Of a DNA stretch of 64,000 nucleotides, positions 1 to 10,240 are shown piece by piece. The position numbers and the translations under genes are program-made. A model generated the notes under the pieces. The model had not been told where the DNA came from. It did no database searches and saw nothing but the letters and a program-made list of their open reading frames with translations. The stretch is from Reclinomonas americana ATCC 50394 (Eukaryota > Jakobida > Jakobea > Jakobida). Each line of letters opens with the position of its first letter. Position 1 is the first letter of the stretch. Location: assembly GCA_048213135.1 (NCBI GenBank), contig PS015058.1, forward strand, positions 120,042 to 184,041, given 5' to 3'.

Positions 1-100
1 GAGAGAGAGAGAGAGAGTGAGAGAGAAAGAGAGAGAAGAGAGAAAAGAGAGAGAGAGACAGAGAGAGAGACAGAGAGAGAATGAGAGAGAGACTGAGACA
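1..100. repeat. GA-rich microsatellite at left edge
   Basis: Nearly pure GA dinucleotide with scattered interruptions. The open frames through it give only Arg/Glu runs and are not coding. Similar GA tracts occur at 790-870, 1433-1500 and 1620-1745 between the exons of the minus-strand gene. Confidence 0.9.
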
Positions 101-119
101 GAGACGGAGACGCAACTGG

Positions 120-813
120 TGCGACGACCTCGCTTGCCCACAGGAAGTGCCTTGCCAGCGGCAGACGCTCCACCAGCAGCACCGCCACCGTCTTGCTCGG
201 TCGTGTACTGCAAGAACAACGAGTGCAGCTGCTCGAGGAATTTGCCGAATGGAACCGGAGCACACACGGGACACCAGCGACCAGCGACACGCAAGAGAAG
301 GCGCGAGAAGCCTCGGAAATCCATAAAGTTCTCCCAGGTGAGGGAGCGCACCGTGGCCTGCACTCAATTAGCGACGGGGTAAAGGGGAAAGGGAGAGGAG
401 GAGAGGGATTACCTCCAGCGGCTCGCACTCCACGGGCTGGTGTACAATGTTTTGCACGACGGCACACAAGATGTCGATCAAACGCATCAGCTGAGAGTGC
501 GACAGGCCGCGAAACTCGTTCTTGTTGAGAATCGAATCCCAGAACTGTGGCGCGGGGGGAGGAGTAGGAAAGGCGTCAGTTGTCTATACCACGCTACTCA
601 CTCTTGCATTCCTCACCTTGCGGAGGACGTGCTTGACGGAGGGGTGGCGTTCAAAGTTGGAAAAGTCGGGGCCGGTGTTTTGGTAGAGGTCGGAGTTCTG
701 TGAAGGGGGAGGGAGGGGGAGAGAGGGGGAAGGGGACAAGAGGGGAAGAGAAAGGGGTTTGACAGGGGCAGGGTCGCGGGTGTATTTGCAAGTCGGTGGA
801 AGGCAGAGAGAGA

Positions 814-858
<45 letters not shown>

Positions 859-2160
859 GAGAGAGAGAACTCTGCTGTACGCCGAAGGCGGACTGTACGG
901 TACAGCAGTTTCTTGCCGACCACTGTTGCCGACCGGCGGCGGCNNNNNNNNNNNNNNNNNNNNNNNNNNNNNNNNNNNNNNNNNNNNNNNNNNNNNNNNN
1001 NNNNNNNNNNNNNNNNNNNNNNNNNNNNNNNNNNNNNNNNNNNNNNNNNNNNNNNNNNNNNNNNNNNNNNNNNNNNNNNNNNNNNNNNNNNNNNNNNNNN
1101 NNNNNNNNNNNNNNNNNNNNNNNNNNNNNNNNNNNNNNNNNNNNNNNNNNNNNNNNNNNNNNNNNNNNNNNNNNNNNNNNNNNNNNNNNNNNNNNNNNNN
1201 NNNNNNNNNNNNNNNNNNNNNNNNNNNNNNNNNNNNNNNNNNNNNNNNNNNNNNNNNNNNNNNNNNNNNNNNNNNNNNNNNNNNNNNNNNNNNNNNNNNN
1301 NNNNNNNNNNNNNNNNNNNNNNNNNNNNNNNNNNNNNNNNNNNNNNNNNNNNNNNNNNNNNNNNNNNNNNNNNNNNNNNNNNNNNNNNNGCTACTCCGTC
1401 GTGTGCGTGGCGAGGGAGGAGGGGGGGGAGGGAGAGAGAGAGAGAGAAAAGGAAGAGAAGGGAGAGAGAGAGAAGGAAGAGAAGGGAGAGAGAGAGAGCG
1501 GAATGGGGAGGAGTGGCAAGAGTACGGACCAGTCACGGCAGAGTGAGAGAGAATGAACAAGCAGCGCAGAGTGCAGGACTGCGCTGGGTGAGAAGCAAAC
1601 GACAGGTAGAGGGAGGGGGAGACAGAGAGAGAGAGAGAGCAAGAAAGTAAGAGGGTGAGAACGAGAAGCAGGTTGGCAGCAGAAGCGAGGGATGGTGCGG
1701 ATGAGAAGACAACAACAGGTAGAGGGTGCGAGAGAGAGAGAGAGTGAGCTTGACTGCCCGTGCCTCACGCAAAAGAAGGAAGAGTGTGTTGAGTGAGACC
1801 GACAGCAAGAAAGATTGACGAGTGCAGTTCGCAGAGAAAGTGAGATGCCGGCGAGAGATTCTCCCCTCTTGCCCTCTCCATGATCCCCTCCCACACAACT
1901 GTAAACAGCGGCTGCGGCAACGGCGGCACCTCCCCGGGAATCGGCTGCCCGCCCGCCGCATGCACCAGCATCCCATCGGCGCCCAGTTTGACGTTGGCTG
2001 CTGCCGCCGCCGCCGATAGTGGAGTGCCTGCGGAGGCGAATGGAGGACTACCGGGGGCGAGGATGACCGCAGCGTCGGCGGTAGGCGTGAGGTTGCCGGC
2101 GTTGGAGGCCGTCGATCGTGCGACAACGCCCGAGGAGAGGGAGGGTGAGCGGGGGACGGC
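120..2160 (-). CDS. Unrecognised gene, partial, 3' exons only
   Basis: Four stretches on the minus strand read as exons with consistent splice sites. They are 1900-2160 (Ala/Pro-rich, ending before a GTTGTG donor), 617-697 (begins NSDLYQNTGPDF), 413-544 (contains FWDSILNKNEFRGLSHSQ) and 357 down to about 120 (contains TWENFMDFRGFSRLLLR). The last three keep phase 0 at each junction. The gap at 944-1389 lies between the first and second, so exons are probably missing, and the N-terminus may lie in the gap at 2348-3069 or beyond. The C-terminal exon turns Gly/Ala-rich and basic and its end is not clear. I do not recognise the family. The hydrophobic/charged alternation suggests a helical protein. 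Confidence 0.5.
944..1389. other. Assembly gap (446 N)
   Basis: Run of N inside the minus-strand gene. It is flanked on the left by a GTACGG-containing tract and on the right by GA repeats. Confidence 1.
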
Positions 2161-2347
2161 TGTGAGTCGGGATCGACTGATGGGGGAAGGGTGAGTGAGT
2201 GGAGGGATGGGGAGGGGGAAGAGGAAGGGGGAAGAACAAGGGGAAGGGAAGGGGGAAGACGAGAGCATGGGGGAAGAGCATGGGGAGGAGAGCAGTGGGG
2301 GGAGAGCAGTGGGGGGAGAGCAGTGGGGGGAGAGCAGTGGGGGGAGA

Positions 2348-3069
2348 NNNNNNNNNNNNNNNNNNNNNNNNNNNNNNNNNNNNNNNNNNNNNNNNNNNNN
2401 NNNNNNNNNNNNNNNNNNNNNNNNNNNNNNNNNNNNNNNNNNNNNNNNNNNNNNNNNNNNNNNNNNNNNNNNNNNNNNNNNNNNNNNNNNNNNNNNNNNN
2501 NNNNNNNNNNNNNNNNNNNNNNNNNNNNNNNNNNNNNNNNNNNNNNNNNNNNNNNNNNNNNNNNNNNNNNNNNNNNNNNNNNNNNNNNNNNNNNNNNNNN
2601 NNNNNNNNNNNNNNNNNNNNNNNNNNNNNNNNNNNNNNNNNNNNNNNNNNNNNNNNNNNNNNNNNNNNNNNNNNNNNNNNNNNNNNNNNNNNNNNNNNNN
2701 NNNNNNNNNNNNNNNNNNNNNNNNNNNNNNNNNNNNNNNNNNNNNNNNNNNNNNNNNNNNNNNNNNNNNNNNNNNNNNNNNNNNNNNNNNNNNNNNNNNN
2801 NNNNNNNNNNNNNNNNNNNNNNNNNNNNNNNNNNNNNNNNNNNNNNNNNNNNNNNNNNNNNNNNNNNNNNNNNNNNNNNNNNNNNNNNNNNNNNNNNNNN
2901 NNNNNNNNNNNNNNNNNNNNNNNNNNNNNNNNNNNNNNNNNNNNNNNNNNNNNNNNNNNNNNNNNNNNNNNNNNNNNNNNNNNNNNNNNNNNNNNNNNNN
3001 NNNNNNNNNNNNNNNNNNNNNNNNNNNNNNNNNNNNNNNNNNNNNNNNNNNNNNNNNNNNNNNNNNNNN
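2348..3069. other. Assembly gap (722 N)
   Basis: Run of N. Its left edge is a tandem AGCAGTGGGGGG-type repeat (2290-2347) and its right edge is GA-rich, so the missing DNA is probably low-complexity. Confidence 1.
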
Positions 3070-3987
3070 AGGAGGGAGAGAGAAGGAAGGCGACGAAGGA
3101 GGGCGAAAAGGGAACAAAGGAAGAAAAGGGAAGAGAAGAATGAAGACTGGAGACTGAGAACAGTCAACGGAGAAGGAGTGAACGTAAGCAATCAGTGAGC
3201 GACTGAGAGAGCGACAGTGTGAGTGATCCAGCGAGAGGGAAGGGGAAGGATGAGTGAGGAGGATGAGAGAGACTGCGAGTGATTGAGCGAGTGAGAGAAC
3301 GAGAGCGAGGAAATGAGAGTGTGTGTGTGTGAGTGAGTGAGTGTGACAGTGACTGTGAGAGACAATGCGTGACTGCGAGAGAATGTGGGAATGAGCGAGA
3401 CTGAGATGATTGATCACATGCGTTTTTCACAAGTGCATCTCCCCTCTGTGCGCGCCTCCCTCTATCTCTTTCTCTCTCTCTCTCCACACACACACACACA
3501 CCTTGATCCCTTACTCGGCTTCCACACAGGCGGCACATCGACTGCACACTCAGCAAACCGTCAGCCAACGGTCGCCTAATAATACGAACACACGCTCTCT
3601 CACACTCTCTCACCATTCGTCGCCACACCACCCACACGCGGTGACACACGCGGCACATACACAACCGCCGCCTTCTTCTCCATGCACACAAGAGAGAGTG
3701 AGAGTGAGAAAAGAAAGAGAAAATTGCGCGCGTGTCCGGAAACTCTGTGACCGCCTACATAACGCGACAGCACATCTACAGTGCGCGTGACGTGGCAATT
3801 GGACCGCGGGCCCATTTCTCATCGGACATTGTTTGCGCCACTTGTGTGAGAGAGAGCAGAGTGTGGGGAGCGAGAGAAGTGTTGACTGTGTCTTGCGCGT
3901 GTCTGTGTGTGTTCTGCTTTTCAGTGTTTGTTTGTTTGTTTGTTGTTTTGGTCGAGAGAGTGAGTGTGTGTATTTTGGGAGTGCAAG
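3070..3987. other. Intergenic low-complexity region
   Basis: GA-, GT- and CT-rich DNA with short CA runs (3485-3502). No convincing exon on either strand. It should contain the promoter and 5' UTR of the gene starting at 3988; the run at 3925-3945 is GTTT-repeat-like. Confidence 0.6.
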
Positions 3988-4787
3988 ATGAGCATTGTGG
4001 CGCCGATTGTTGCAGCGGTGGAGGATGAGCAGAGACCACCTGCGCCTCCCGCCGCATCTGCCTCGCATCTTCGCGTGCAACAACAAGGTGCGTGTCGTGC
4101 ACACACACGCGCGCGCGAGTCGCCTTACTCATATGCGGGCCCTCTCAGGTGGCGAGCACCCTCAGTCGTGGAAGATCGTCTCGCGGTTCATGCAAGACGA
4201 CCTGTTCGCGCGGGAGGAGTTCCAGCCCGCGCCTGCGCCCATTGCAGCAGTGGACGCCGATGCAGCAGCGAGCACCGGCGATGTGATGCTCATGGTGGAG
4301 AACAATGACGCGCCTGCAGCAGTCGGCGATGCCGGGGCGGCGGCGGAGGACGGCGGCGACGATGACGTAGAGGGGGCCGTCGACGAGGACAATGACGGCG
4401 GGAGGAAGCGCAAGAAGACGAGCGAGCAGATTCGTGCGTTGGTGGTGTTGGATCCGAGTCGGCAGGCGGCGCGCGATCGGCGAGTGGAGGGTGCGGTGGA
4501 GCCGGAGTCGCCGGCGGGTGCGGTGTCGTCGATGGCGTCGTTGAGTGAGGCGGATTTGGGCACGAGTGAGATTGGTGTGGAGAGGCACATGGTGGAGACG
4601 GCGACGCAGACGGTGGCGACGAGTGATGGGATGAAGGTGGATGGCGAGGTGGAGCAGAAGAAGAAGGGTGAGTGACGCAAGGGAGAAAAGGGGAAGGGGA
4701 GATGAGTGGCGTGTGTGACTGACTTTTGCTTTGCTTTGGTGTGCAGTGTCGACGCCGTGCTGCGGTGCTGCGTGTGTGGTTTTGTAA
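3988..4787 (+). CDS. Small acidic protein with C-terminal CaaX-like box
   Basis: Three exons, 3988-4087, 4149-4667 and 4747-4787, join in phase to 219 residues. Both introns are GT/AG and phase 1. The start is ATG at 3988; an upstream in-frame GTG is not a plausible eukaryotic start. The protein opens MSIVAPIVAAVEDEQ and reads HPQSWKIVSRFMQDDLFARE after the first junction. It then becomes Ala/Asp/Glu-rich with one basic patch (GGRKRKKTSEQIRAL). The end is a lysine triplet, a Cys-Cys pair and then CVVL. CVVL fits the Cys-aliphatic-aliphatic-Leu pattern that protein geranylgeranyltransferase I accepts, and nearby cysteines plus lysines are typical of membrane-anchored prenyl proteins. It is not a small GTPase. 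The function is unknown. Its 3' half is duplicated at 9860-10240. Confidence 0.7.
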
Positions 4788-5098
4788 AGATGTGGTGTGA
4801 TACAGTGGAGACATAGGTTGTAAAGTGTGTGTAATGTGACTGCGGCGTCCATGAAGACATGATTCGCTGGTTTGTCGTGGCGGCGGTCCCTCAGCTCTTG
4901 CCCTCGAATTGCATATGCGCGCATTGTTCCTTCCAGCACCCTCGACTCTTCGCCGTGTGGTCGTTGTGCTGCTGGTGGAATTCAAGGATCAGTTTAGGGC
5001 CCGGCACAGAAACCCACCGAACCCGCCAGTTGCTGACAACTCGCAGTGCGCTTGCGACAAAAATTTGCCAACGCGCGACGGAGCAGAGCACGCACACA

Positions 5099-8000
5099 AT
5101 GTCGGTGTGTGGTTTGTGCATCTCTCTTCGCTCCTTCTCTGTGTTCTCACTGGCCTTCTTTGCATAGTTCTCTGTGAACGTGAGTGCGGCGCATGATTCG
5201 TCGCAGTCGGTGGTGGTGGAGGGCATGTCGGCCGCGTCCACTCTCGCGGACTTGCTGCGCGAGGCCACACGCTTGCTGCGAGAGAAGAGTGGAGATGCGG
5301 GGGTGGAGATTGTGGGGGTGGATAAACCACTGCCACTCAACATCGAAGAGGGTGGTGGCATTCCGCTTCGCATTCTTGGCATCAACCCATCCACTCATCT
5401 CGTCGTCCGTGTGACGCTTGCCGTGGCGATGCAGTCGAGCGGAGGGAGTGGAAGTGGAAGGTGTGTGTCTGTGATGTGTGTGCGAATCATCTCTGCATGC
5501 ATGAATCTCACTCTCATGTCTCCGCACAGCAACTCGGAGCGAGTGACTCGGTTTGTGTTGCTGGCCTTCTTCCTTGCTCTCTCCCCTGCTTGCTCTTTCA
5601 TCGATACTGACAGCACTGGGCGCACAGCATGACCAACTTACAGCGCATCAACATGGCCTTCGAGGTGGTGGTGGAGGCCGTGCGTCTGTGCTGTCAACGC
5701 GCATTGGCGCAGTTCATTCGCGATCATCCCGACTTTGATGTGCTGGCGTGGACTCCCGATGTGTGGACCCCACCGTTGTTCTGGCATCCGCTAACAATCA
5801 AGGCGTGGTACGATCGACATGCACCACTCCACCCTGGTCGAGTCAAGTTATTTGTGCCGCAGCAGCAGCACATGGTCAACTGGAAGTCTGCTTTTGATGC
5901 CGACCCCGCCTCCGAACCTCCGTGTTCTGCGTTTGACGTGACGGCCTTGTGTCGATCATGCTGTTTGGTGGCTTTGTGCGTGACGACGGTTGCAAGCTGC
6001 TGCTGATTGACAATGTCGATGAGCGACAGGCGGCGGAGCAACTTCGTGAGGTGCGGAACGAGTTGGTCCATCGATTGTCTGCATGGACCGACGCCAGTGT
6101 GCAAGAGTATCTCGGTGACCGTGGCACCTTCCTCGCCCTGCTTGGCAAGCTGCGCCTTCCTGCCGACGCAATGGCCGATTTTGCGACGCGGATTCGTGAA
6201 GCGCGCCTCATTGATGTCGACATTAGCACGTTTGCCGTGCGCCTGCATCGACTGGCTGTACGTGAGATGGCCTATTATCACGAAGACGAGAGTGTGCGCA
6301 AGGACATGCAGATGTATGTGCCACTGCTGTGCTCACGTGATCGCGACACCTCCTCGAGTGAGAAGATGATGGATCTGTTGATGGAGGTGGATGCTTTCCT
6401 CTCTGACACCAACAGCACCCAGCGTGTGCTGGTACTCTTTGGCAACAGCGGGGCCGGCAAGACCACCACCATGTCGGTGCTGGCTGAGCGGGCGTGGCGA
6501 CAGTGGCAGACGAGAGAGAGCCGACGTGTACCTGTGCGTGTGCCTCTTGGTGCACTGCGAAATGCCGATGAGCGGTTGTTGGAGGAGGCACTGGAGCGAC
6601 TGTCGCCCGAGTTGGGGCTGGAGTCGGATGTGCGACGGTTGAAGGAGGAGCCGCTGCTTTTGTTGCTTGACGGGTACGACGAGTTGTATCGTGGTGTGAA
6701 TTTGTTTGTCAAGAACCAGCTGGATGTGTGTCGCGATGTGAAGGTGATTATCACATGTCGAGGCGATTACGCACTGACGGCACTGGGTGGCGTGACGCAG
6801 TATCGACGGTACTTTGCACCTGTGGATGCACGAGGACAGTTGTGCATGCAGCAGTTGATGGAGCGACATATTGCACCGTTCAACAAGGAGCAGATTGAGG
6901 AGTACTTTGAGCGACTCGTGCAAGTGGGTGGTGATGATGATGACGGTGATGTGCGATTGTCGACTGCCGAAGAATACATTCGTGCACTGAAGGGTGTGCA
7001 TGGACTGGATGCACTGGTGTCGAATCCGTTCCTGCTGGCGGTGGTGGCTCGTGTGTTGCCACAGTTGGTGGAAACTGGTGTGCAGCGACCGACACGGTGT
7101 GATGTATTTGAGCGATTCATTCGACAGTGGATTGTGAGGGAGCAGGAGAGGCAGACGCGTCTCGGTGCGGAGCGTGTGCCGAGTGAGGAGACGTGTCTGG
7201 CATTCTGCGAGGGACTGGCGCGGTTGATGCATGAGAGGAATGCGGTGCGTGTGTCTGTGAAGGAGAGTCGATCAAATGAGGATGACTTTGGCGGTGCGCC
7301 ACTCGCGTTGCGACGAGTAGAAGATGGACCATTTGACAAGTTCCTCGGACACAAGAACCAACATGTACGAGTGTGCTGCCCGATTGTGCGACGGTATGGG
7401 ACGACGCAGTGGGGTTTCGTGCATCTGTCGTTGCTGGAGCACTGTGTGGCACGGCATGTGTTTGCGTGGGAGACGTGGGAAGAGGAGAGGAGATTGACGA
7501 TGCAGGATGTGCAACAGCATGTGTTGGCTGTGCGACTGCTGAACGACAGACCATCGCTGGTGGAACAGATGGCCGAGGTGGTTCGTCGGTCTCCGCGACT
7601 GCAAGCAAGACTGTGGGAGGTGATTTTTATGTCACGAGAGGTGGACAGTCGGCGAGTGGTGACGGCAGCCGCGAATGCGGCGACGGTACTATGTATGGCA
7701 CAAGTGTCGTTCAGTGGGCGAGTTTTATCGGGTGTGCGAGTGAGGGGTGCGGATTTGAGGGATGCGGTGATGCACCAGACGGTGTGGAGGGGTGCGGATT
7801 TGCGAGGGGTGAATGTATGCATGGCGTATGCGAGGGAGGCGGATTTCAGAGGAGCAAATGTGGCGGGTGTGAGGTGGCCGAGGAAGCCGATGGAGGGGCA
7901 CACTGGCGGGGTGAGCTCTGTCGCTGTCACTCCCGATGGTCAGCAAATTGTGAGTGGCAGCGGGGACAAAACTGTACGGGTGTGGTCGGTGGCAAGTGGT

Positions 8001-9833
8001 GAGGAGGTGCGCCGACTGGAAGGCCACACGAGTTGGGTGACTGCAGTGACAGTGACACCTGATTGTCAGTACATTGTGAGTGGCAGTAATGACAAGACTG
8101 TACGGGTGTGGTCGGTAGCAAGTGGCGAGGTGCGTCGACTGGAAGGCCACACTGACTCAGTGGAGGCAGTGGCAGTGACACCCGATGGCCAGCACATTGT
8201 GAGTGGCAGTGGTGACAAGACTGTACGGGTGTGGTTGCTGGCGAGTGGAGAAGAAGTGCGACGACTGGATGGACACACTGAAAACGTATCGTCTGTTGCC
8301 GTCACTCCCGATGGTCAGCACGTCGTGAGTGGCAGTGGAGACAAGACTGTGCGTGTGTGGTCGCTGCATAGTGGGGAAGAAGTGCGACAGTTGGAGGGCC
8401 ACACTGACGAGGTGCAGACTGTCACCGTCACTCCAGATGGCCTGTACATTGTGAGCGGCAGTTGGGACAGGACTGTGCGAATATGGCCATTGGCGAGTGA
8501 ACAAGAGGTACGACGGTTGGGGGGACACACTGGTGCGGTGTTTTCCCTCGCTGTCACTCCCGATGGAGAACATGTTGTGAGTGGAAGCGGGGACAAGACA
8601 GTGCGGGTGTGGTCACTGCGGAGTGGGGAAGAGGTTCGACGATTGGAAGGGCATACTGACGCGGTGCATTCTGTAGTGCTCACTCCCGATGGTCTGCACA
8701 TTGTGAGTGGGGGTGATGACAAAACAGTGCGTCTGTGGTCTGTGGTGGATGAGGAAGGCGTACGACGGATGGGAGGTCACACAGACTCATTGCGTTCTGT
8801 TGTGCTCTCTCTCGATGGTCAGCACGTGATGAGTGGAAGTGGAGATATGACGGTGAGGATGTGGTCGGTCACAACAGGAGAAGAATTGTGGATGGTGAAG
8901 GGACAGTCGTCGGAGCTGATTGCGTCTCTCGACAGTCGGTATGTTGTGAGTGGGAGTGTGGACGGGGCGGTGCGTGTGTGGTCACTGGAGAGTGGAGAGG
9001 AAGTGTGCCGACTGGATGGCCACACAAGTGGGGTGCAGGCATTGGCAGTGACACCCAACGGCCAGTACATTGTGGGTGGCAGTGGTGACGGGACTGTACG
9101 GGTGTGGTCGGTGGCAAGTGGACATGAAGTGCGACGATTGGAGGGCCACACGAGAGAGGTGTCTGCAATGGCTGTGACGCCCGACGGTCTACACATTGTG
9201 AGTGGCAGCGAGGACAGCACTGTGCGAGTGTGGTCGCTGGCAAGTGGCGAGGAGGTGCGCCGGCTGGAGGGACACATTGACTTTGTAATGTCTGTTGCCG
9301 CTACTCCCGATGGTCAGCGCATCGTGAGCGGTGGTGGAGACAAGACTGTACGGGTGTGGTCACTGGCAAGTGGAGAAGAGGTGCAACTTTTGACGGGGCA
9401 CATTGACTGGGTGCGGTCTGTCACCGTCACTCCCGATGGTCAATACATAGTTAGTGTAAGTGATGATACGTCAATTCGACTGTGGTCACTAAGAAGTGGA
9501 AAAGAAGTGCGGCGGTTCAAGGGGCCCACTCGCTGGGTGCGTTCAGTTGCCATCACTCCCGATGGTCGGCACATTGTGAGTTGTGATGCAAACGACGCTG
9601 TGCAAGTGTGGTCTTTGGGGAGTGGAGAAGAAGTGCCTCTTGACGATCAGGCTGATCTTGTGACACTTGCCGCGGGTTGTGTCGCCTTCCTTCGCTGCAT
9701 GGCATTTGGTGCTGCGTACACCGCACGAGTGTCTGGCAAATCGATTCAGTTGATGCGTCGAAACACTCGCGGGCTGGTGGAGCGCATCCTCGGCTCCGTG
9801 GTGCCCGACTTTACAGACGCGCTCGGTATTTAG
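5099..9833 (+). CDS. STAND receptor: Ubl-like, HEPN, NACHT, pentapeptide, 14 WD40
   Basis: Exons 5099-5104, 5168-5460, 5530-5550 and 5628 onward join in phase; the rest is one long exon ending TAG at 9833. The product is about 1,500 residues. The N-terminal ~95 residues have the strand-strand-helix-strand pattern of a ubiquitin-like fold. Next comes a segment reading FDVTAL and, ~40 residues on, RNELVH, the RNxxxH signature of HEPN domains; the layout resembles DZIP3-type HEPN. A NACHT ATPase follows: Walker A GNSGAGKTT (nt 6441-6470) and Walker B LLLLLDGYDELY (6652-6690). Pentapeptide-like repeats (RGADLRGVN) span 7735-7875. Fourteen WD40 repeats, enough for two seven-blade propellers, fill 7885-9640. 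Such proteins are signal-sensing switches that oligomerise on nucleotide exchange; a role in self/non-self recognition is inference. The reading frame changes near 5948 (see findings). Confidence 0.88.
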
Positions 9834-9859
9834 GCCAGCGAAAAGTGAGGACATTGATG

Positions 9860-10240
9860 TCGAGAGGATCGAGAAGCGAGCAGATTCGTGCGCTGGTGCT
9901 GGCGCAGGATCGGCGAGTGGAGGGTGCGGTGGAGCCGGATTCGCCGGTGGTTGAGTGAGGCGGATTCCGGCGCCAGCTGTTGATCGGAGGAGGCATGTGG
10001 TGGAGGCGACAACGCAGACGGTGGCGACGAGTGATGGGATGAAGGCGGAGGGCGAGGTGGAGCAGGAGAAGAAGGGTGAGGAAAGGGAGAAGGGGTGAAG
10101 GGGAGATGAGTGGCGTGTGGACTGACTTTTGTTTTGTGTTTTGGTGTGCAGCGTCGACGCCGTGCTGCGGTGCGTGTGAGAGAGTGGAAACGTAAGTTGT
10201 AAAGATAAAGTGTGTGTTGTTCCAAAGACTGTCGTCATAT
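9860..10240 (+). pseudogene. Decayed copy of the 3' half of the CaaX-like gene
   Basis: The sequence repeats 4410-4830 with indels. Shared blocks include SEQIRALV, RRVEGAVEP and TQTVATSDGMK in translation, the same intron position after KKG, the same intron text (GGGGAGATGAGTGGCGTGTG) and the same exon start TCGACGCCGTGCTGCGG. An internal deletion and an in-frame TGA at 9956-9958 (after SPVVE) break it. A deletion after the Cys-Cys-Gly codons shifts the frame, so the terminal CVVL box is lost. No start codon or first exon copy was found. It lies 27 bp past the stop of the NACHT-WD40 gene. Confidence 0.8.

Noticed and set aside
613-3417. Several open frames of 300-550 codons running through N
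   Set aside because: Their length comes from N translated as X and from GA/CT repeats; no start or domain supports them.
7767-9277. Minus-strand open frames rich in Ser/Thr/His over the WD40 region
   Set aside because: They repeat with the WD40 period and are shadows of the plus-strand repeat codons.
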